A DNA stretch of 64,000 nucleotides, from the NCBI GenBank assembly GCA_031292355.1, contig JARLHI010000057.1:248001-312000 (forward strand), written 5' to 3'. The DNA comes from Candidatus Obscuribacterales bacterium. Its GTDB lineage: Bacteria > Cyanobacteriota > Vampirovibrionia > Obscuribacterales > Obscuribacteraceae. The notes beneath the pieces are model-generated. The model had not been told where the DNA came from. It saw only the letters and a program-made list of their open reading frames with translations, and did not search any database. The stretch's first letter is position 1. Each line of letters starts with the position of its first letter. This document shows positions 32,295 to 41,805 of the stretch, piece after piece. A program made the translations under genes and the position numbers.

Positions 32295-32594
32295 TCATTC
32301 GTCGAGACCGCCGTAAAAGATGACATGTGTTAAACCAGCAACAAGCTGTCCGACAGCCGCCCCCACGGTCGCACCGGCGACAGTACACATCATGATAGTG
32401 CTTTGCAAAAATGGTGTCACTGCACCTTCCAAGCTGAAGAAAGCCACCGTGCCACCAAGGATGATACCCAGTGAAATCCAGCCAGTCATGAGCAATGCTA
32501 ACTGTTGTTCGCTAGCTAAGATATCGGCTGACTTGGATGATTCGCAAAGGTTATCAGAATGTTCAAAATTATTCAGTGCAGTTGCGTTTGACAT
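32295..32594 (-). CDS. Small membrane protein, two glycine-rich helices
   Basis: 99 residues from the ATG at 32594 (AGGA upstream). Two hydrophobic segments, LLMTGWISLGIILGGTVAFF and IMMCTVAGATVGAAVGQLVAGL, hold GxxxG-type repeats that favour helix packing. The N-terminal third is hydrophilic. No named family is recognised. It lies upstream of the tandem USP on the same strand. Confidence 0.65.
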   Translation of the reverse strand: MSNATALNNFEHSDNLCESSKSADILASEQQLALLMTGWISLGIILGGTVAFFSLEGAVTPFLQSTIMMCTVAGATVGAAVGQLVAGLTHVIFYGGLDE

Positions 32595-32751
32595 ATCTCG
32601 TCCTCGCTTAGTTATGAACTGGCAAACGATGTCGTTCCTAGGGTGTATCTGAGGAATCGACTCTTTAAGATTCGCATAGACCAAGAATCAGGACATCAGT
32701 CAGCAGGTTGATTAATCGCCGGCGAATGTTCTGACCAGAGAAATGACTAAT

Positions 32752-33201
32752 TCATAGGGATGACCGACTATTTGGCAGTGAGGTGCCCGCTTCATCGAGA
32801 CATTGCAACACGAGATCCAGGACCACTGGAGCTGAACCAGAGCAATTTGATGCGCGGCAAGTGATCCAACTACTGCTTGCCCCAACTGTTCTTGCTGATT
32901 TTTCATTCTCGGCTTGATACTGCTCCAGCAATGACGTTAGCCGAGCAGAGAGCTGTTTTAGACTCTCCGGCTTTTGTTCCGAAAAAATTCGACGAGCAGT
33001 AACCAGCGCTTCGCAATTCATTTCCGCCATTTTTCCGGGCAAAACAACAGGTTCAGACGTGAGCCGCAAACCAAACTCTTGTGCAGCAGCGCAGATAGCT
33101 TCAGCACAGGTTCGCCCCAAGAGCAACTGGTTATATACAGCTAAACGTGCGTGTGGATACTTGAGCTTCATCGTGTTCACTGAAAGGGTGAGTGTTTCCA
33201 T
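32752..33201 (-). CDS. Hypothetical protein, possible frameshift near C-terminus
   Basis: 149 residues, unrecognised. The first 100 residues are a plausible helical protein (YPHARLAVYNQLLLGRTCAEAICAAAQEFG, LKQLSARLTSLLEQYQAENEK). The last 45 look less protein-like. An overlapping frame ending at 32712 gives an alternative C-terminus (IVGHPYELVISLVRTFAGD), so a sequencing or genuine frameshift is possible. No ribosome binding site is evident. Confidence 0.4.
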   Translation of the reverse strand: METLTLSVNTMKLKYPHARLAVYNQLLLGRTCAEAICAAAQEFGLRLTSEPVVLPGKMAEMNCEALVTARRIFSEQKPESLKQLSARLTSLLEQYQAENEKSARTVGASSSWITCRASNCSGSAPVVLDLVLQCLDEAGTSLPNSRSSL

Positions 33202-33630
33202 TGTGTCTAAATAAGCGACATGGTTTCATCGCTCTAGAGGTCTATCTCTGATGAATAATTCGCCAATACTAAAGTCAACGTCCAAGTTGCAACCATAACA
33301 ACCACTCCTTCATACCATTGCCAGTAGTGGCCGACAAAGTAATGATGCGCAATCGCGGATTTATAGAAAGAGCCCTCTGCTTGCAAAGTTCAAGATCACC
33401 TGAAGCCCACATCCAGGACAGTGCCTTTAATTCGAACAGACCAAGCTTCTGAATTAGCCTTACACTAGCACCATTGTTCTTGTTCGCTGCCTACAAATCA
33501 TCCATCGAGCGGACTAGTCATGATTCGAGTTAATTTTATGAGCCAAACGATGGAGGGCGTTAGTCGATGCCTCGGCTAAGCTGAATCAACGACGACATGC
33601 GCAGAGCCCACAGCACAAGAGGTTTGTGAA
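33202..33630. other. Intergenic stretch with a possible tiny membrane ORF
   Basis: 429 bases between divergent genes. On the minus strand a TTG at 33386 opens 50 codons to a stop at 33234. It contains HHYFVGHYWQWYEGVVV and then a hydrophobic helix; an internal ATG there has GAAGGAG upstream. Coding status is unsure. No other feature was found. Confidence 0.3.
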
Positions 33631-35388
33631 ATGATCAATTCCATCACAAATGCCTTACCAAAACAGACGTCAAGATACCTGGCAATAGCATTTGACTATG
33701 ACGGAACCCTCGCCAACGATGGGCATGTAGCTGAAGATGTAATCTTGGCGTTACGGGAAGTGGTTCGTTCTGGACGACGCCTCATTCTGGTGACTGGACG
33801 TAGATTGGAAGAGCTCCTTAAAGTTTTTCAAGCAGTGGACATCTTTGACGTTGCGGTTTGTGAGAATGGAGCCCTTCTCTATACGCCATCAACAAAGGCG
33901 ATAAAGATGCTTGCACCACCTCCTACACAAGACTTAGTTCAAGCGATTCAAGCAAAAGGCGTAACACCGATAGAACTGGGGCGCTCAATTATTGCAACAT
34001 GGCGCCCAAATGAAGAGAGAGTCCTTGAAGTTATTCAGGAGCTTGGCTCCGACTGGCAAATTACTTTTAATAAGCGTGCCGTTATGGTGTTACCACCTGG
34101 TATCAATAAAGCAAGCGGACTGACAGCGGCTTTGCGTCAGCTCGGTTTATCCCGCCACAACGTCATCGGCGTCGGTGATGCCGAAAATGACATTGCCTTC
34201 TTGAATCTGTGCGAGTGCTCTGCTGCCGTCGCCAATGCTCTTCCTGTACTGAAATCGCAAGCTGATTTAGCAACCAAATCTGACCATGGCTTTGGTGTTA
34301 TCGAATTGATCGAAGACTTGCTAACAAACAAACTGTCCGATCATTCCATTACACGACACGATCTTCTTCTTGGCACAACGGCAGGTGGTGAGTCAGTAAC
34401 ATTTAGCTCTGACAATATTACGATTCTGCTGGCTGGACCTTCTCAAAGTGGCAAATCTACAATCTGTCGCTCACTGATAAAACAATTTGCAGAAAATGGC
34501 TATCAATATTGCGCAATCGATCCTGAAGGGGATCACGACCGCACCTCAGATGCCCTGACGATCGGAAACAGTCACTATCCACCCGACATAGACGACATAC
34601 TGCTAGCGCTCGAAAATCCAGAAGAAAGCGTAGTTGTTAATATGCTTGGTCTGGCATTTTCTGATCGTCCAAGTTTTGTCGCTCGCTTACTTTTTGAGCT
34701 GCAAAAAATGCGCCAAACTCTCGGACATCCCCATTGGATAATAATTGACGAGGCACATCATGTGTTGCATCCTTACTGGGATGAAACAATCAAACCGGCC
34801 TGGGAAGGTGGCGGAGCCAATATCCTCGTCACAATAGATCCTCGCGAGATCTCTTCGTCTGTCCTTTCCTCAGTAGACCTGGCTATAGCCGTTGGTCAAG
34901 ACCCGGCTTCAACCTTGTCCTACCTTGCCGAAACGGTTAACCAGAGCCCACCAAACGTCCCCAAGAATACGCTCGGTTGGGGAGAAGCAATCGCCTGGTT
35001 TCGACACAATTATGGAGAGCCCCTACTCTTAAAGATCGCCTGCTCAGCGCATGAACGAAAACGTCATGCTCGCAAATATGCATACGGGGACGTCGGCAAA
35101 GAAAGAAGCTTCTACTTCACAGGAGCAGATAAGCGCCTGAATATCAAAGTGCAGAATCTGATTCTGTTTATGCAAGTGGCTGAGGGCCTTGACGAATCAA
35201 CCTGGTTATTTCACTTGAGAAATGGCGATTACTCAAACTGGTTTGACAATGTCATTCATGACAGCACCCTTGCGAGCGAGACTCGCAAAGTGGAAAGAAA
35301 TACACACATCGGTGCAAGGGAAAGCCGAAGTCTAATTAAAGAGTTAATCGAACGACGCTACACACTGCCCTCGCGACTCTTCACTTAA
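33631..35388 (+). CDS. HAD phosphatase / P-loop ATPase fusion
   Basis: 585 residues in three parts. Residues 15-235: a HAD-IIB (Cof-type) phosphatase, with FDYDGTLAND (nucleophile Asp), LVTGRR, a lysine in RAVMVLPPGINKASGL and GVGDAENDIAFL. Residues about 245-460: an ATPase of HerA/DUF87 type, with Walker A GPSQSGKSTI, IDPEGDHD and Walker B IIIDEAHH. Residues about 485-585: a C-terminal domain (RSFYFTGADKRLNIKVQNL..., DESTWLFHLRNGDYSNWF) that from memory accompanies such HAD proteins in Actinobacteria. Cytoplasmic; substrate unknown. A sugar-phosphate or nucleotide-metabolite phosphatase regulated by the ATPase is a guess. Confidence 0.85.
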   Translation: MINSITNALPKQTSRYLAIAFDYDGTLANDGHVAEDVILALREVVRSGRRLILVTGRRLEELLKVFQAVDIFDVAVCENGALLYTPSTKAIKMLAPPPTQDLVQAIQAKGVTPIELGRSIIATWRPNEERVLEVIQELGSDWQITFNKRAVMVLPPGINKASGLTAALRQLGLSRHNVIGVGDAENDIAFLNLCECSAAVANALPVLKSQADLATKSDHGFGVIELIEDLLTNKLSDHSITRHDLLLGTTAGGESVTFSSDNITILLAGPSQSGKSTICRSLIKQFAENGYQYCAIDPEGDHDRTSDALTIGNSHYPPDIDDILLALENPEESVVVNMLGLAFSDRPSFVARLLFELQKMRQTLGHPHWIIIDEAHHVLHPYWDETIKPAWEGGGANILVTIDPREISSSVLSSVDLAIAVGQDPASTLSYLAETVNQSPPNVPKNTLGWGEAIAWFRHNYGEPLLLKIACSAHERKRHARKYAYGDVGKERSFYFTGADKRLNIKVQNLILFMQVAEGLDESTWLFHLRNGDYSNWFDNVIHDSTLASETRKVERNTHIGARESRSLIKELIERRYTLPSRLFT

Positions 35389-35501
35389 AGATCGCACCGT
35401 TCAATCTCACAAAAAAATACTACTCACGGATGATACGCATTTAGAACAATGCATGATATCTAGAATGGGGATAAATTATGTCGCGAGAAGAGGAGACTCA
35501 T

Positions 35502-36299
35502 ATGCAATGCACAGACGCTTCGACAGTAGATCTATCGAGCGCCGGCCGGAAAGATTGGAATGCGCACATGGAGATGGGTCGCTTAGCCTTCAAAAATGGC
35601 TTCTTCAAGGCGGCCTCACGGAATTTCCGAAAAGCCATGTCAAAAGTAGACGACCTAAACCTTGGAGATGAGCTCAGGGCCTGCACTCTATTGCGAGTTG
35701 CTCAATGCGAACTCAAACTCGGGATGTTGGAAGACGCAGAATCGACTTTTAAAGAAGTACTCCGTTTCGATCAAATTCATACAGGACAGCATGGCTATGA
35801 CGTTGCAATCGATATGAGCGAACTTGCTATGCTTTATTTCAAAACGGGGGGTTTAGGCCAAGCAGAAAGTTTGCTTAAAGAAGCCCTTCGCACTCTGGAA
35901 CGTTTGCAAGCCCCGACTGCGCCGGCACATGTTGAAGCTCTGAAAAATTTAGGGATTGTCCAATGCCGGGAAGGACATTTGGACGATGCTGAAAAATGCT
36001 TAAACCGAGCTATTTGTCTTTGTTCAGATTTCGGTAGCGACAATCAGCTTTACCCTAAGATTCTGGCAGCCATGTCTGCATTAGCGGCTGAACGCGGCAA
36101 GCTCGACGAAGCCGGCGAGTTGATTGAGAAGGCCATTGAAAAACTAGAAATGGCGACAGGTGGACAGCATCCAGATCTCGCGGATGTGCTCGACCTCGCT
36201 GCCAACATCCTTTCTCGCAACGGCCGCCAATCAGAAGTAGCGGCTCTGCAAGAAAGGGCAGAACATATTCGTCAACGCATGCGTAAAATTGACAATTAG
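35502..36299 (+). CDS. TPR repeat protein
   Basis: 265 residues from the ATG at 35502, preceded by GAGGAG at ideal spacing (an upstream ATG at 35478 adds eight residues). About five tetratricopeptide units, for example ELRACTLLRVAQCELKLGMLEDAESTFKEVL, VDIAMLYFKTGGLGQAESLLKEAL and VEALKNLGIVQCREGHLDDAEKCLNRAI. Soluble scaffold, partners unknown. It lies 140 bases upstream of the hydrogenase operon on the same strand, possibly unrelated. Confidence 0.88.
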   Translation: MQCTDASTVDLSSAGRKDWNAHMEMGRLAFKNGFFKAASRNFRKAMSKVDDLNLGDELRACTLLRVAQCELKLGMLEDAESTFKEVLRFDQIHTGQHGYDVAIDMSELAMLYFKTGGLGQAESLLKEALRTLERLQAPTAPAHVEALKNLGIVQCREGHLDDAEKCLNRAICLCSDFGSDNQLYPKILAAMSALAAERGKLDEAGELIEKAIEKLEMATGGQHPDLADVLDLAANILSRNGRQSEVAALQERAEHIRQRMRKIDN

Positions 36300-36438
36300 C
36301 CAAAGTCTTCAACACGCAATCAATCTGAGATATCTCCTCGAAAGATAAATTGCAGGACAATATCCATCTTTCAACTGATGCTACACTGCATCGTTCAATG
36401 GTCAAATTGACTACAGAAGGATTAACTAGAGGTTTGCA

Positions 36439-36945
36439 TTGTTAGGGAAAGAAGCGTCCAAGGCACCGCTTGCACCACCATCGCCAGACAAACGCTGGCG
36501 TCTGATCGATGCGACCATGCGTAAGCACGGTTACAAACCTTCAACACTAATCGAAACTTTGCACACAGCACAACAATCGTTTGGCTATCTCGACGAATAT
36601 GCACTTAGATACGTGGCGAAAAGCCTGACGGTTCCTCTGAGCAAAGTATATGGCGTCGCGACTTTCTATAACCTTTTCAGGCTAAAGCCGCAAGGAGAAC
36701 ACACATGCGTTGTTTGCCTTGGCACGGCCTGTTACATAAAAGGTGCGGCAAAAATACTCTCGGCAGTCGAACAGACGACGCATGTGCAAATGGGTCAAAC
36801 CACTGCCGATAACAAAATTTCTCTTTTGACGGCCAGGTGTTTGGGAGCCTGCGGCATAGCCCCTGCTGCCGTTTTAGATGAACAAGTAATAGGAAATCTG
36901 ACGCCACAAATGATTCAAGACAAGTTAAAGCAGTGGACTGAGTAA
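36439..36945 (+). CDS. hoxE: Bidirectional hydrogenase diaphorase subunit HoxE
   Basis: 168 residues, TTG start with AGAGG about 8 bases upstream; no ATG fits. NuoE-like thioredoxin fold with a [2Fe-2S] site built from CLGTACYIKGA and ARCLGACGIAPA cysteines. YGVATFYNLFRLKP is a family signature. HoxE links the diaphorase to electron carriers in cyanobacterial-type group 3d [NiFe] hydrogenases. First gene of hoxEFUYH-hoxW; its stop is immediately followed by the hoxF ATG. Confidence 0.95.
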   Translation: MLGKEASKAPLAPPSPDKRWRLIDATMRKHGYKPSTLIETLHTAQQSFGYLDEYALRYVAKSLTVPLSKVYGVATFYNLFRLKPQGEHTCVVCLGTACYIKGAAKILSAVEQTTHVQMGQTTADNKISLLTARCLGACGIAPAAVLDEQVIGNLTPQMIQDKLKQWTE

Positions 36946-38628
36946 ATGACTGCAAACCACACTATTTGCACAAATAAAGAAGAACTCGCCGAATTAAAAG
37001 AACGCGAGCTACAAAAGCAAGCCGCATTTAAACACCGTGTTTTCGTGTGCATGGGTACGGCTTGTCAATCCTGCCAAAGTTCAGACGTATTACATAGTCT
37101 TGAAGCGGAAGTGAAGGCTCGAGGTTTAGATGATCAGTATCTGGTCACCGAAGGAGGTTGCCAAGGCAATTGCACACAAGCGCCGCTTGTTTCTGTACAG
37201 CCCAACGACTGCCTCTACGAGCGTGTTAAGCCCTCTGATGCAAAAGAGATCATTGAAAGAATCGATTCGACCGTTGAGCGACTCAGTTGCGATATGAGCT
37301 CTCATTTCTTTGCCAAACAAAAACGAATCGTCACTGAGTTTCGCGGATTGCTCAATCCGAATCATATAGAAGATTACATCGCAGCCGGCGGTTATACCGC
37401 ACTTTTTCGAGTTTTAAACGAATTTTCCAAAGAACAAGTCATACAAGAAATTCGCAAAAGCGGTTTGAGAGGACGCGGAGGAGCTGGTTATCCCACGGGT
37501 TTGAAGTGGAGCACAGTCGCAAAGGCCCTAGGCGCCATAAAATATGTCGTATGCAATGCAGACGAGGGTGACCCAGGCGCATTTATGAATCGCAGTGTGC
37601 TAGAAGATTATCCTTTCAAGGTTCTCGAGGGCATGACCATAGCAGCCTATGCTGTTGGCGCTAGCAAAGGTTACGTCTATTTGCGCGCGGAATATCCTCT
37701 AGCTGTAAAACGCCTTGAGGCAGCCATTGTAAGCGCTCGTCAGCATGGATTTCTGGGGAACAATATTGGCGGCACTGCATTTACTTTCGATCTTGAAATA
37801 CGACTTGGTGCTGGTGCTTTCGTCTGCGGTGAAGAGACGGCTTTGATTTCATCAATTGAAGGCGGACGCGGCCTGCCCTGTCCTCGTCCACCATATCCAG
37901 CAGAGTCAGGTCTCTGGGGCTGCCCAACTTTAATCAATAATGTTGAAACACATGCCACCATTGCCTCCATTATCAACAATGGAGCCGATTGGTATAGCTC
38001 TATAGGCACAGAAAAAAGTAAAGGGACTAAGACATTCGCCTTAAGCGGACGGATCAAAAACACCGGACTGATAGAAATACCTTTAGGAACCAGTCTCAAA
38101 GAGGTAATTTTCGATATTGGCGGCGGTGTTCCGGACGGCCATCGGTTCAAGGCGGTGCAAACTGGTGGTCCTGCCGGTGGTTGCATTCCCGAAACACTAC
38201 TCGATACACCTATTGATTACGAGTCTTTGCAAACATTAGGCTCTTTTATGGGATCGGGTGGCATGATCGTCATGGATGACACATCATGTATGGTGGATGT
38301 GGCTAAATTTTTCATGCAGTTTTGCGCCAGTGAATCTTGTGGCAAATGCGTTCCATGCCGCGTCGGCACGGTTCATATGCATACCATTTTAGAGCGTATC
38401 ACCAAAGGCGAAGCGACACTTGCCGACCTTGCCCAGCTAGAAACTTTATGCGATGTAGTAAAAGACACCAGTCTTTGCGGACTCGGGCAGGGCGCACCAA
38501 ATCCGGTGCTCAGCACTCTCAAGTTCTTCCGTGGAGAATATCTTGCCCATATCATTAACCGCACCTGTTTAGCAGGCGTTTGCGCGCCCGTTGGTCAGGA
38601 TTTGAGAAAACCAACATGCTCGCTTTAG
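36946..38628 (+). CDS. hoxF: Bidirectional hydrogenase diaphorase subunit HoxF
   Basis: 560 residues. The N-terminal thioredoxin-like [2Fe-2S] domain has MGTACQSCQSS and GGCQGNCTQAP. A NuoF core follows: SGLRGRGGAGYPTGLKW for FMN, NADEGDPGAFMNR for NAD, and a C-terminal [4Fe-4S] site SCGKCVPCR plus a later Cys in TSLCGLG. It oxidises or reduces NAD(P)H and passes electrons to HoxU and the hydrogenase. The C-terminus lacks the extra ferredoxin domain seen in some homologues. Confidence 0.97.
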   Translation: MTANHTICTNKEELAELKERELQKQAAFKHRVFVCMGTACQSCQSSDVLHSLEAEVKARGLDDQYLVTEGGCQGNCTQAPLVSVQPNDCLYERVKPSDAKEIIERIDSTVERLSCDMSSHFFAKQKRIVTEFRGLLNPNHIEDYIAAGGYTALFRVLNEFSKEQVIQEIRKSGLRGRGGAGYPTGLKWSTVAKALGAIKYVVCNADEGDPGAFMNRSVLEDYPFKVLEGMTIAAYAVGASKGYVYLRAEYPLAVKRLEAAIVSARQHGFLGNNIGGTAFTFDLEIRLGAGAFVCGEETALISSIEGGRGLPCPRPPYPAESGLWGCPTLINNVETHATIASIINNGADWYSSIGTEKSKGTKTFALSGRIKNTGLIEIPLGTSLKEVIFDIGGGVPDGHRFKAVQTGGPAGGCIPETLLDTPIDYESLQTLGSFMGSGGMIVMDDTSCMVDVAKFFMQFCASESCGKCVPCRVGTVHMHTILERITKGEATLADLAQLETLCDVVKDTSLCGLGQGAPNPVLSTLKFFRGEYLAHIINRTCLAGVCAPVGQDLRKPTCSL

Positions 38629-38667
38629 CTCAATTATTCGAAAAATCACTTTTGGAGAAACCTTAAT

Positions 38668-39378
38668 ATGCGAGTCGTTACTCTCACCATTAATGGACAC
38701 GAAGTGAGCGCCAGAGAGGATGAAACAATCCTCGAGGTAGCGAAGTCTCATGAAATCAAGATCCCTACTCTCTGTCAGCTCGATGGTTTATCGTCCTGGG
38801 GAGGATGTAGGCTCTGCCTGGTGGAGGTGCAAGGGAGCAACAAACTTCAGCCCGCTTGTGTCTCAAGAATTGCCGAAGGCATGGTGATAGAGACTGAAAC
38901 AGACAAACTAAACATGTACCGCCAAACAATAGTTGAGATGCTTTTCACCGAGGGCAATCACATCTGTTCAGTGTGCGTATCAAACGGAAATTGCGAACTG
39001 CAGGATGTCAGCCAGGAACTCAAAATTGACCATATTTCCTTACCATATCGATATCCGGCGCGCTCGCTTGATGCGTCACACGAGCTTTTCACCTTCGATC
39101 CAAACCGTTGTATTTTATGCACGCGTTGCGTGCGCGTATGCGATGAAGTAGAAGGGGCCCACACCTGGGACGTCAGTGGGCGTGGCATTGAATCTAGCCT
39201 GATCACTGACTTACATGAACCATGGGGCGAAGCATCAAGCTGCACCAGCTGTGGCAAATGCGTTGAGGTTTGTCCGACCGGCGCCCTTTTCGAAAATGGA
39301 AAAGGGGCAGGCGAAATGACGAAGCAGACCGAATTTCTTGTGCATCGACTGGAATTGAGGTCAAAACATGATGAATGA
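38668..39378 (+). CDS. hoxU: Bidirectional hydrogenase iron-sulfur subunit HoxU
   Basis: 236 residues. The N-terminal [2Fe-2S] ferredoxin domain has CQLDGLSSWGGCRLCLVEV and a later C. The NuoG-type His-Cys [4Fe-4S] motif is HICSVCVSNGNC. Two more [4Fe-4S] clusters are CILCTRCVRVCDE and CTSCGKCVEVCP. HoxU wires the diaphorase to HoxY. It starts 39 bases after hoxF and overlaps hoxY by 11 bases. Confidence 0.96.
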   Translation: MRVVTLTINGHEVSAREDETILEVAKSHEIKIPTLCQLDGLSSWGGCRLCLVEVQGSNKLQPACVSRIAEGMVIETETDKLNMYRQTIVEMLFTEGNHICSVCVSNGNCELQDVSQELKIDHISLPYRYPARSLDASHELFTFDPNRCILCTRCVRVCDEVEGAHTWDVSGRGIESSLITDLHEPWGEASSCTSCGKCVEVCPTGALFENGKGAGEMTKQTEFLVHRLELRSKHDE

Positions 39379-39895
39379 GAAAAAAAAATTCGCAACTGTT
39401 TGGCTGGACGGTTGCTCGGGCTGCCATATGTCGTTTCTCGACCTGGATGAACGTCTGCTTGATCTGCTTTTACAAGTGGATCTTGTGTACAGCCCTCTCG
39501 TTGATTTTAAGGAATTTCCAGAACTCGTCGATATAACACTGGTTGAAGGTGCTATTAGCAGCGAAGGAGATGCAGAAAAAATTCTTCGAATCCGTGAGCA
39601 CACAAAAATTCTTGTTTCATTAGGTGACTGCGCTGTTACAGCAAACGTCCCCTCCATGAGAAATCCAATCGGCGTCAATGCCATCCTGGAGAGAGTAAGC
39701 GCATATGGACTGCCCAAGCAACCAACCGACGTACCCTTGCTTTGTACCTGGGCACAGCCGGTTCACACAGCCGTAAAAGTTGATGTCTTTGTCCCAGGTT
39801 GCCCGCCTTCAGCTGACACAATCTTTTATGTACTGCAAGAATTGTTAGCCGGACGATTGCCTGATGTGACCGCCCACACTCGATTTGGCGCATAA
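39368..39895 (+). CDS. hoxY: [NiFe] hydrogenase small subunit HoxY
   Basis: 175 residues. [17 protein letters not shown] gives the first two cysteines of the proximal [4Fe-4S] cluster; [16 protein letters not shown] and [15 protein letters not shown] give the others. The short length without a signal peptide is typical of cytoplasmic group 3d. Start overlaps hoxU. Confidence 0.96.
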   Translation: MMNEKKKFATVWLDGCSGCHMSFLDLDERLLDLLLQVDLVYSPLVDFKEFPELVDITLVEGAISSEGDAEKILRIREHTKILVSLGDCAVTANVPSMRNPIGVNAILERVSAYGLPKQPTDVPLLCTWAQPVHTAVKVDVFVPGCPPSADTIFYVLQELLAGRLPDVTAHTRFGA

Positions 39896-39911
39896 GAGAG
39901 ATAAAATTAAA

Positions 39912-41324
39912 ATGTCCAAAACAATAGTCATAGACCCTGTTACTCGCATCGAGGGACACGCAAAAATCACAATCCATCTTGATGATTGCGGCGAAGTTGA
40001 AAACGCTTTTTTCCATGTGACACAACTTCGAGGTTTTGAAAAGTTTGCCGAAGGACGTCCTTTTGCTGAGATGCCTTCTCTTATGTCACGAATTTGCGGT
40101 ATTTGTCCTGTCAGTCACTTAATAGCCTCAGCAAAAGCATGCGATATGTTGATGGCTGTGCAGATTCCTCCGGTTGCCGCGCAACTTAGAAGAATCATCA
40201 ACCTTGCTCAGATCGCTCAATCACACGCACTCAGTTTTTTCTATCTTTCCTCACCGGATTTTGTCTTCGGCATGGATGGTGATCCCAAACAAAGAAATAT
40301 CGTCGGTTTGGCGCAAAACATGCCAGAGCTAATTCGCGATGGTATCCATTTGAGAAAAACTGGACAGACCATAATAGAATTGCTCGGCGACAAAAAAATC
40401 CATCCAGGCTGGGTTGTCGCAGGAGGCGTGAATAAGCCGCTCTCAAAAATGCACCGCGAAGAAATCCAGGCAATGCTGCCAGATGCCATTGCTATCGCCG
40501 AGAAAAACCTGCAATGGTTTATCGAACAAATGCCTCGCTTTGATGTGGAAATTTCTGCATTTGCAAAAGTCGAGTCAATGTACATGAGCCTTCAAGGCAA
40601 AGACGGTCAACTTGAAACCTACGATGGCAGCCTGTGTTTGACGGATAGCAGTGGCAATGCGGTGGTGAATGGGCTTGCCTCTGAGGACTACGGCTCCATC
40701 ATAGAAGAAAAAATAACACCAAATAGTTATCTCAAATCACCCTATTACAAACCACATGGTTTTCCGAACGGAATGTACAGAGTCGGTCCACTAGCTCGTT
40801 TGCATAATGCGCAAAGTTGCGGGACGCCGCGTGCGGATAAAGCCTTGACTCGATTCAAACAAGCGAATTCTAGAAGCTCGTTCTACTACCACTACGCAAG
40901 ATTAATAGAAATACTTTATGCCTTCGAAAAAATCGAACAAATACTTGCCGACGAAAGTATCTTAAACGACCACGTAAGAGCCCATGCAAGCCCCAACGCT
41001 TACGAGGGCTTTGGTGTAGCCGAAGCGCCTAGAGGCACCTTGATGCATCATTACAAAATCGACAAAAACGGACTGATCACCTATGCAGACCTTATTATTG
41101 CGACAGGACACAACAATTTAGCAATGAATCGTGAGATTACTGAAACAGCACGTTTTTTCATCAAAGGTGGCAAATTTACCGAAGGAATTCTCAATCGGGT
41201 GGAAGCAGCCATTCGCGCCTACGACCCCTGTTTGAGCTGCTCAACTCATGCCTTCGGACAAATGCCTTTGCATATTGAACTGAGGTCGTCATCGGGCACT
41301 TTATTGGATGAATTAAAACGTTGA
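39912..41324 (+). CDS. hoxH: [NiFe] hydrogenase large subunit HoxH
   Basis: 470 residues from the ATG at 39912 (AGAG upstream), a better start than one nine codons earlier. The nickel ligands are [10 protein letters not shown] (L1) and [12 protein letters not shown] (L2). The tail after the final His ([11 protein letters not shown]...) is the C-terminal peptide removed by HoxW during maturation. Catalyses H2 to 2H+ + 2e-, reversibly with NAD(P). The hyp nickel-insertion genes are not in the window and must be elsewhere. Confidence 0.97.
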   Translation: MSKTIVIDPVTRIEGHAKITIHLDDCGEVENAFFHVTQLRGFEKFAEGRPFAEMPSLMSRICGICPVSHLIASAKACDMLMAVQIPPVAAQLRRIINLAQIAQSHALSFFYLSSPDFVFGMDGDPKQRNIVGLAQNMPELIRDGIHLRKTGQTIIELLGDKKIHPGWVVAGGVNKPLSKMHREEIQAMLPDAIAIAEKNLQWFIEQMPRFDVEISAFAKVESMYMSLQGKDGQLETYDGSLCLTDSSGNAVVNGLASEDYGSIIEEKITPNSYLKSPYYKPHGFPNGMYRVGPLARLHNAQSCGTPRADKALTRFKQANSRSSFYYHYARLIEILYAFEKIEQILADESILNDHVRAHASPNAYEGFGVAEAPRGTLMHHYKIDKNGLITYADLIIATGHNNLAMNREITETARFFIKGGKFTEGILNRVEAAIRAYDPCLSCSTHAFGQMPLHIELRSSSGTLLDELKR

Positions 41325-41776
41325 AGTGGCTTGTAATTGGATATGGCAACAGCCTTTGTGCCGATGATGGATTTGGCGTCGCCGTTGCCGAATCACTGTG
41401 CGACAACCTGCCGAACACCCCTTCTATTAGCGTCATTGCGCAAATGCAGCTTCTACCTGAACTTGTTGAACAAATCAAAGAAAGCGAAGGCGTAATTTTT
41501 GTGGACGCGGACTTAGAAACGCCTAAAGGCAAGCTCAACCTTTTCAGGCTTGACGATAAATATGGCGCGAAACGTCACATCAACAAAATTGTCTTGAGTC
41601 ATCAATGCTCACCCTTTGATTTAATAGCAACAACGTCAGCTCTGTACGGAGTCCAGCCACAGGCCTGGTTACTTACTACGGGCGGCATAAATTTTACGCT
41701 GGGCGAGCAAATGTCTAAGAGTGTGGCATTACTGGTTAAAGAGGCCGTCAGCAAAATTCTCGCTATTACCAGGTAG
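41321..41776 (+). CDS. hoxW: Hydrogenase maturation protease HoxW
   Basis: 151 residues, TTG start overlapping the hoxH stop by 4 bases. The HycI/HoxW signature WLVIGYGNSLCADDGFGVAVAESL at the N-terminus and the later VDADLE and VLSHQCSPFDL match the peptidase that cuts the HoxH C-terminus after nickel insertion. Last gene of the hydrogenase operon. Confidence 0.93.
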   Translation: MKWLVIGYGNSLCADDGFGVAVAESLCDNLPNTPSISVIAQMQLLPELVEQIKESEGVIFVDADLETPKGKLNLFRLDDKYGAKRHINKIVLSHQCSPFDLIATTSALYGVQPQAWLLTTGGINFTLGEQMSKSVALLVKEAVSKILAITR

Positions 41777-41783
41777 AGTTAAA

Positions 41784-41805
41784 AAGCAATTCAGCAAAGT
41801 TGCTT
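41784..41805 (-). terminator. Short terminator-like hairpin at the GNAT 3' end
   Basis: AAGCAA (41784-41789) pairs with TTGCTT (41800-41805). On the minus strand the stem is followed by a T-run. Part of the stem lies in the last codons of the acetyltransferase. Confidence 0.4.

Noticed and set aside
33234-33386. 50-codon minus-strand frame recalling the C-terminus of cytochrome oxidase subunit III
   Set aside because: The W/Y-rich helix is suggestive only; too short, no strong start for the full frame, no oxidase genes near.
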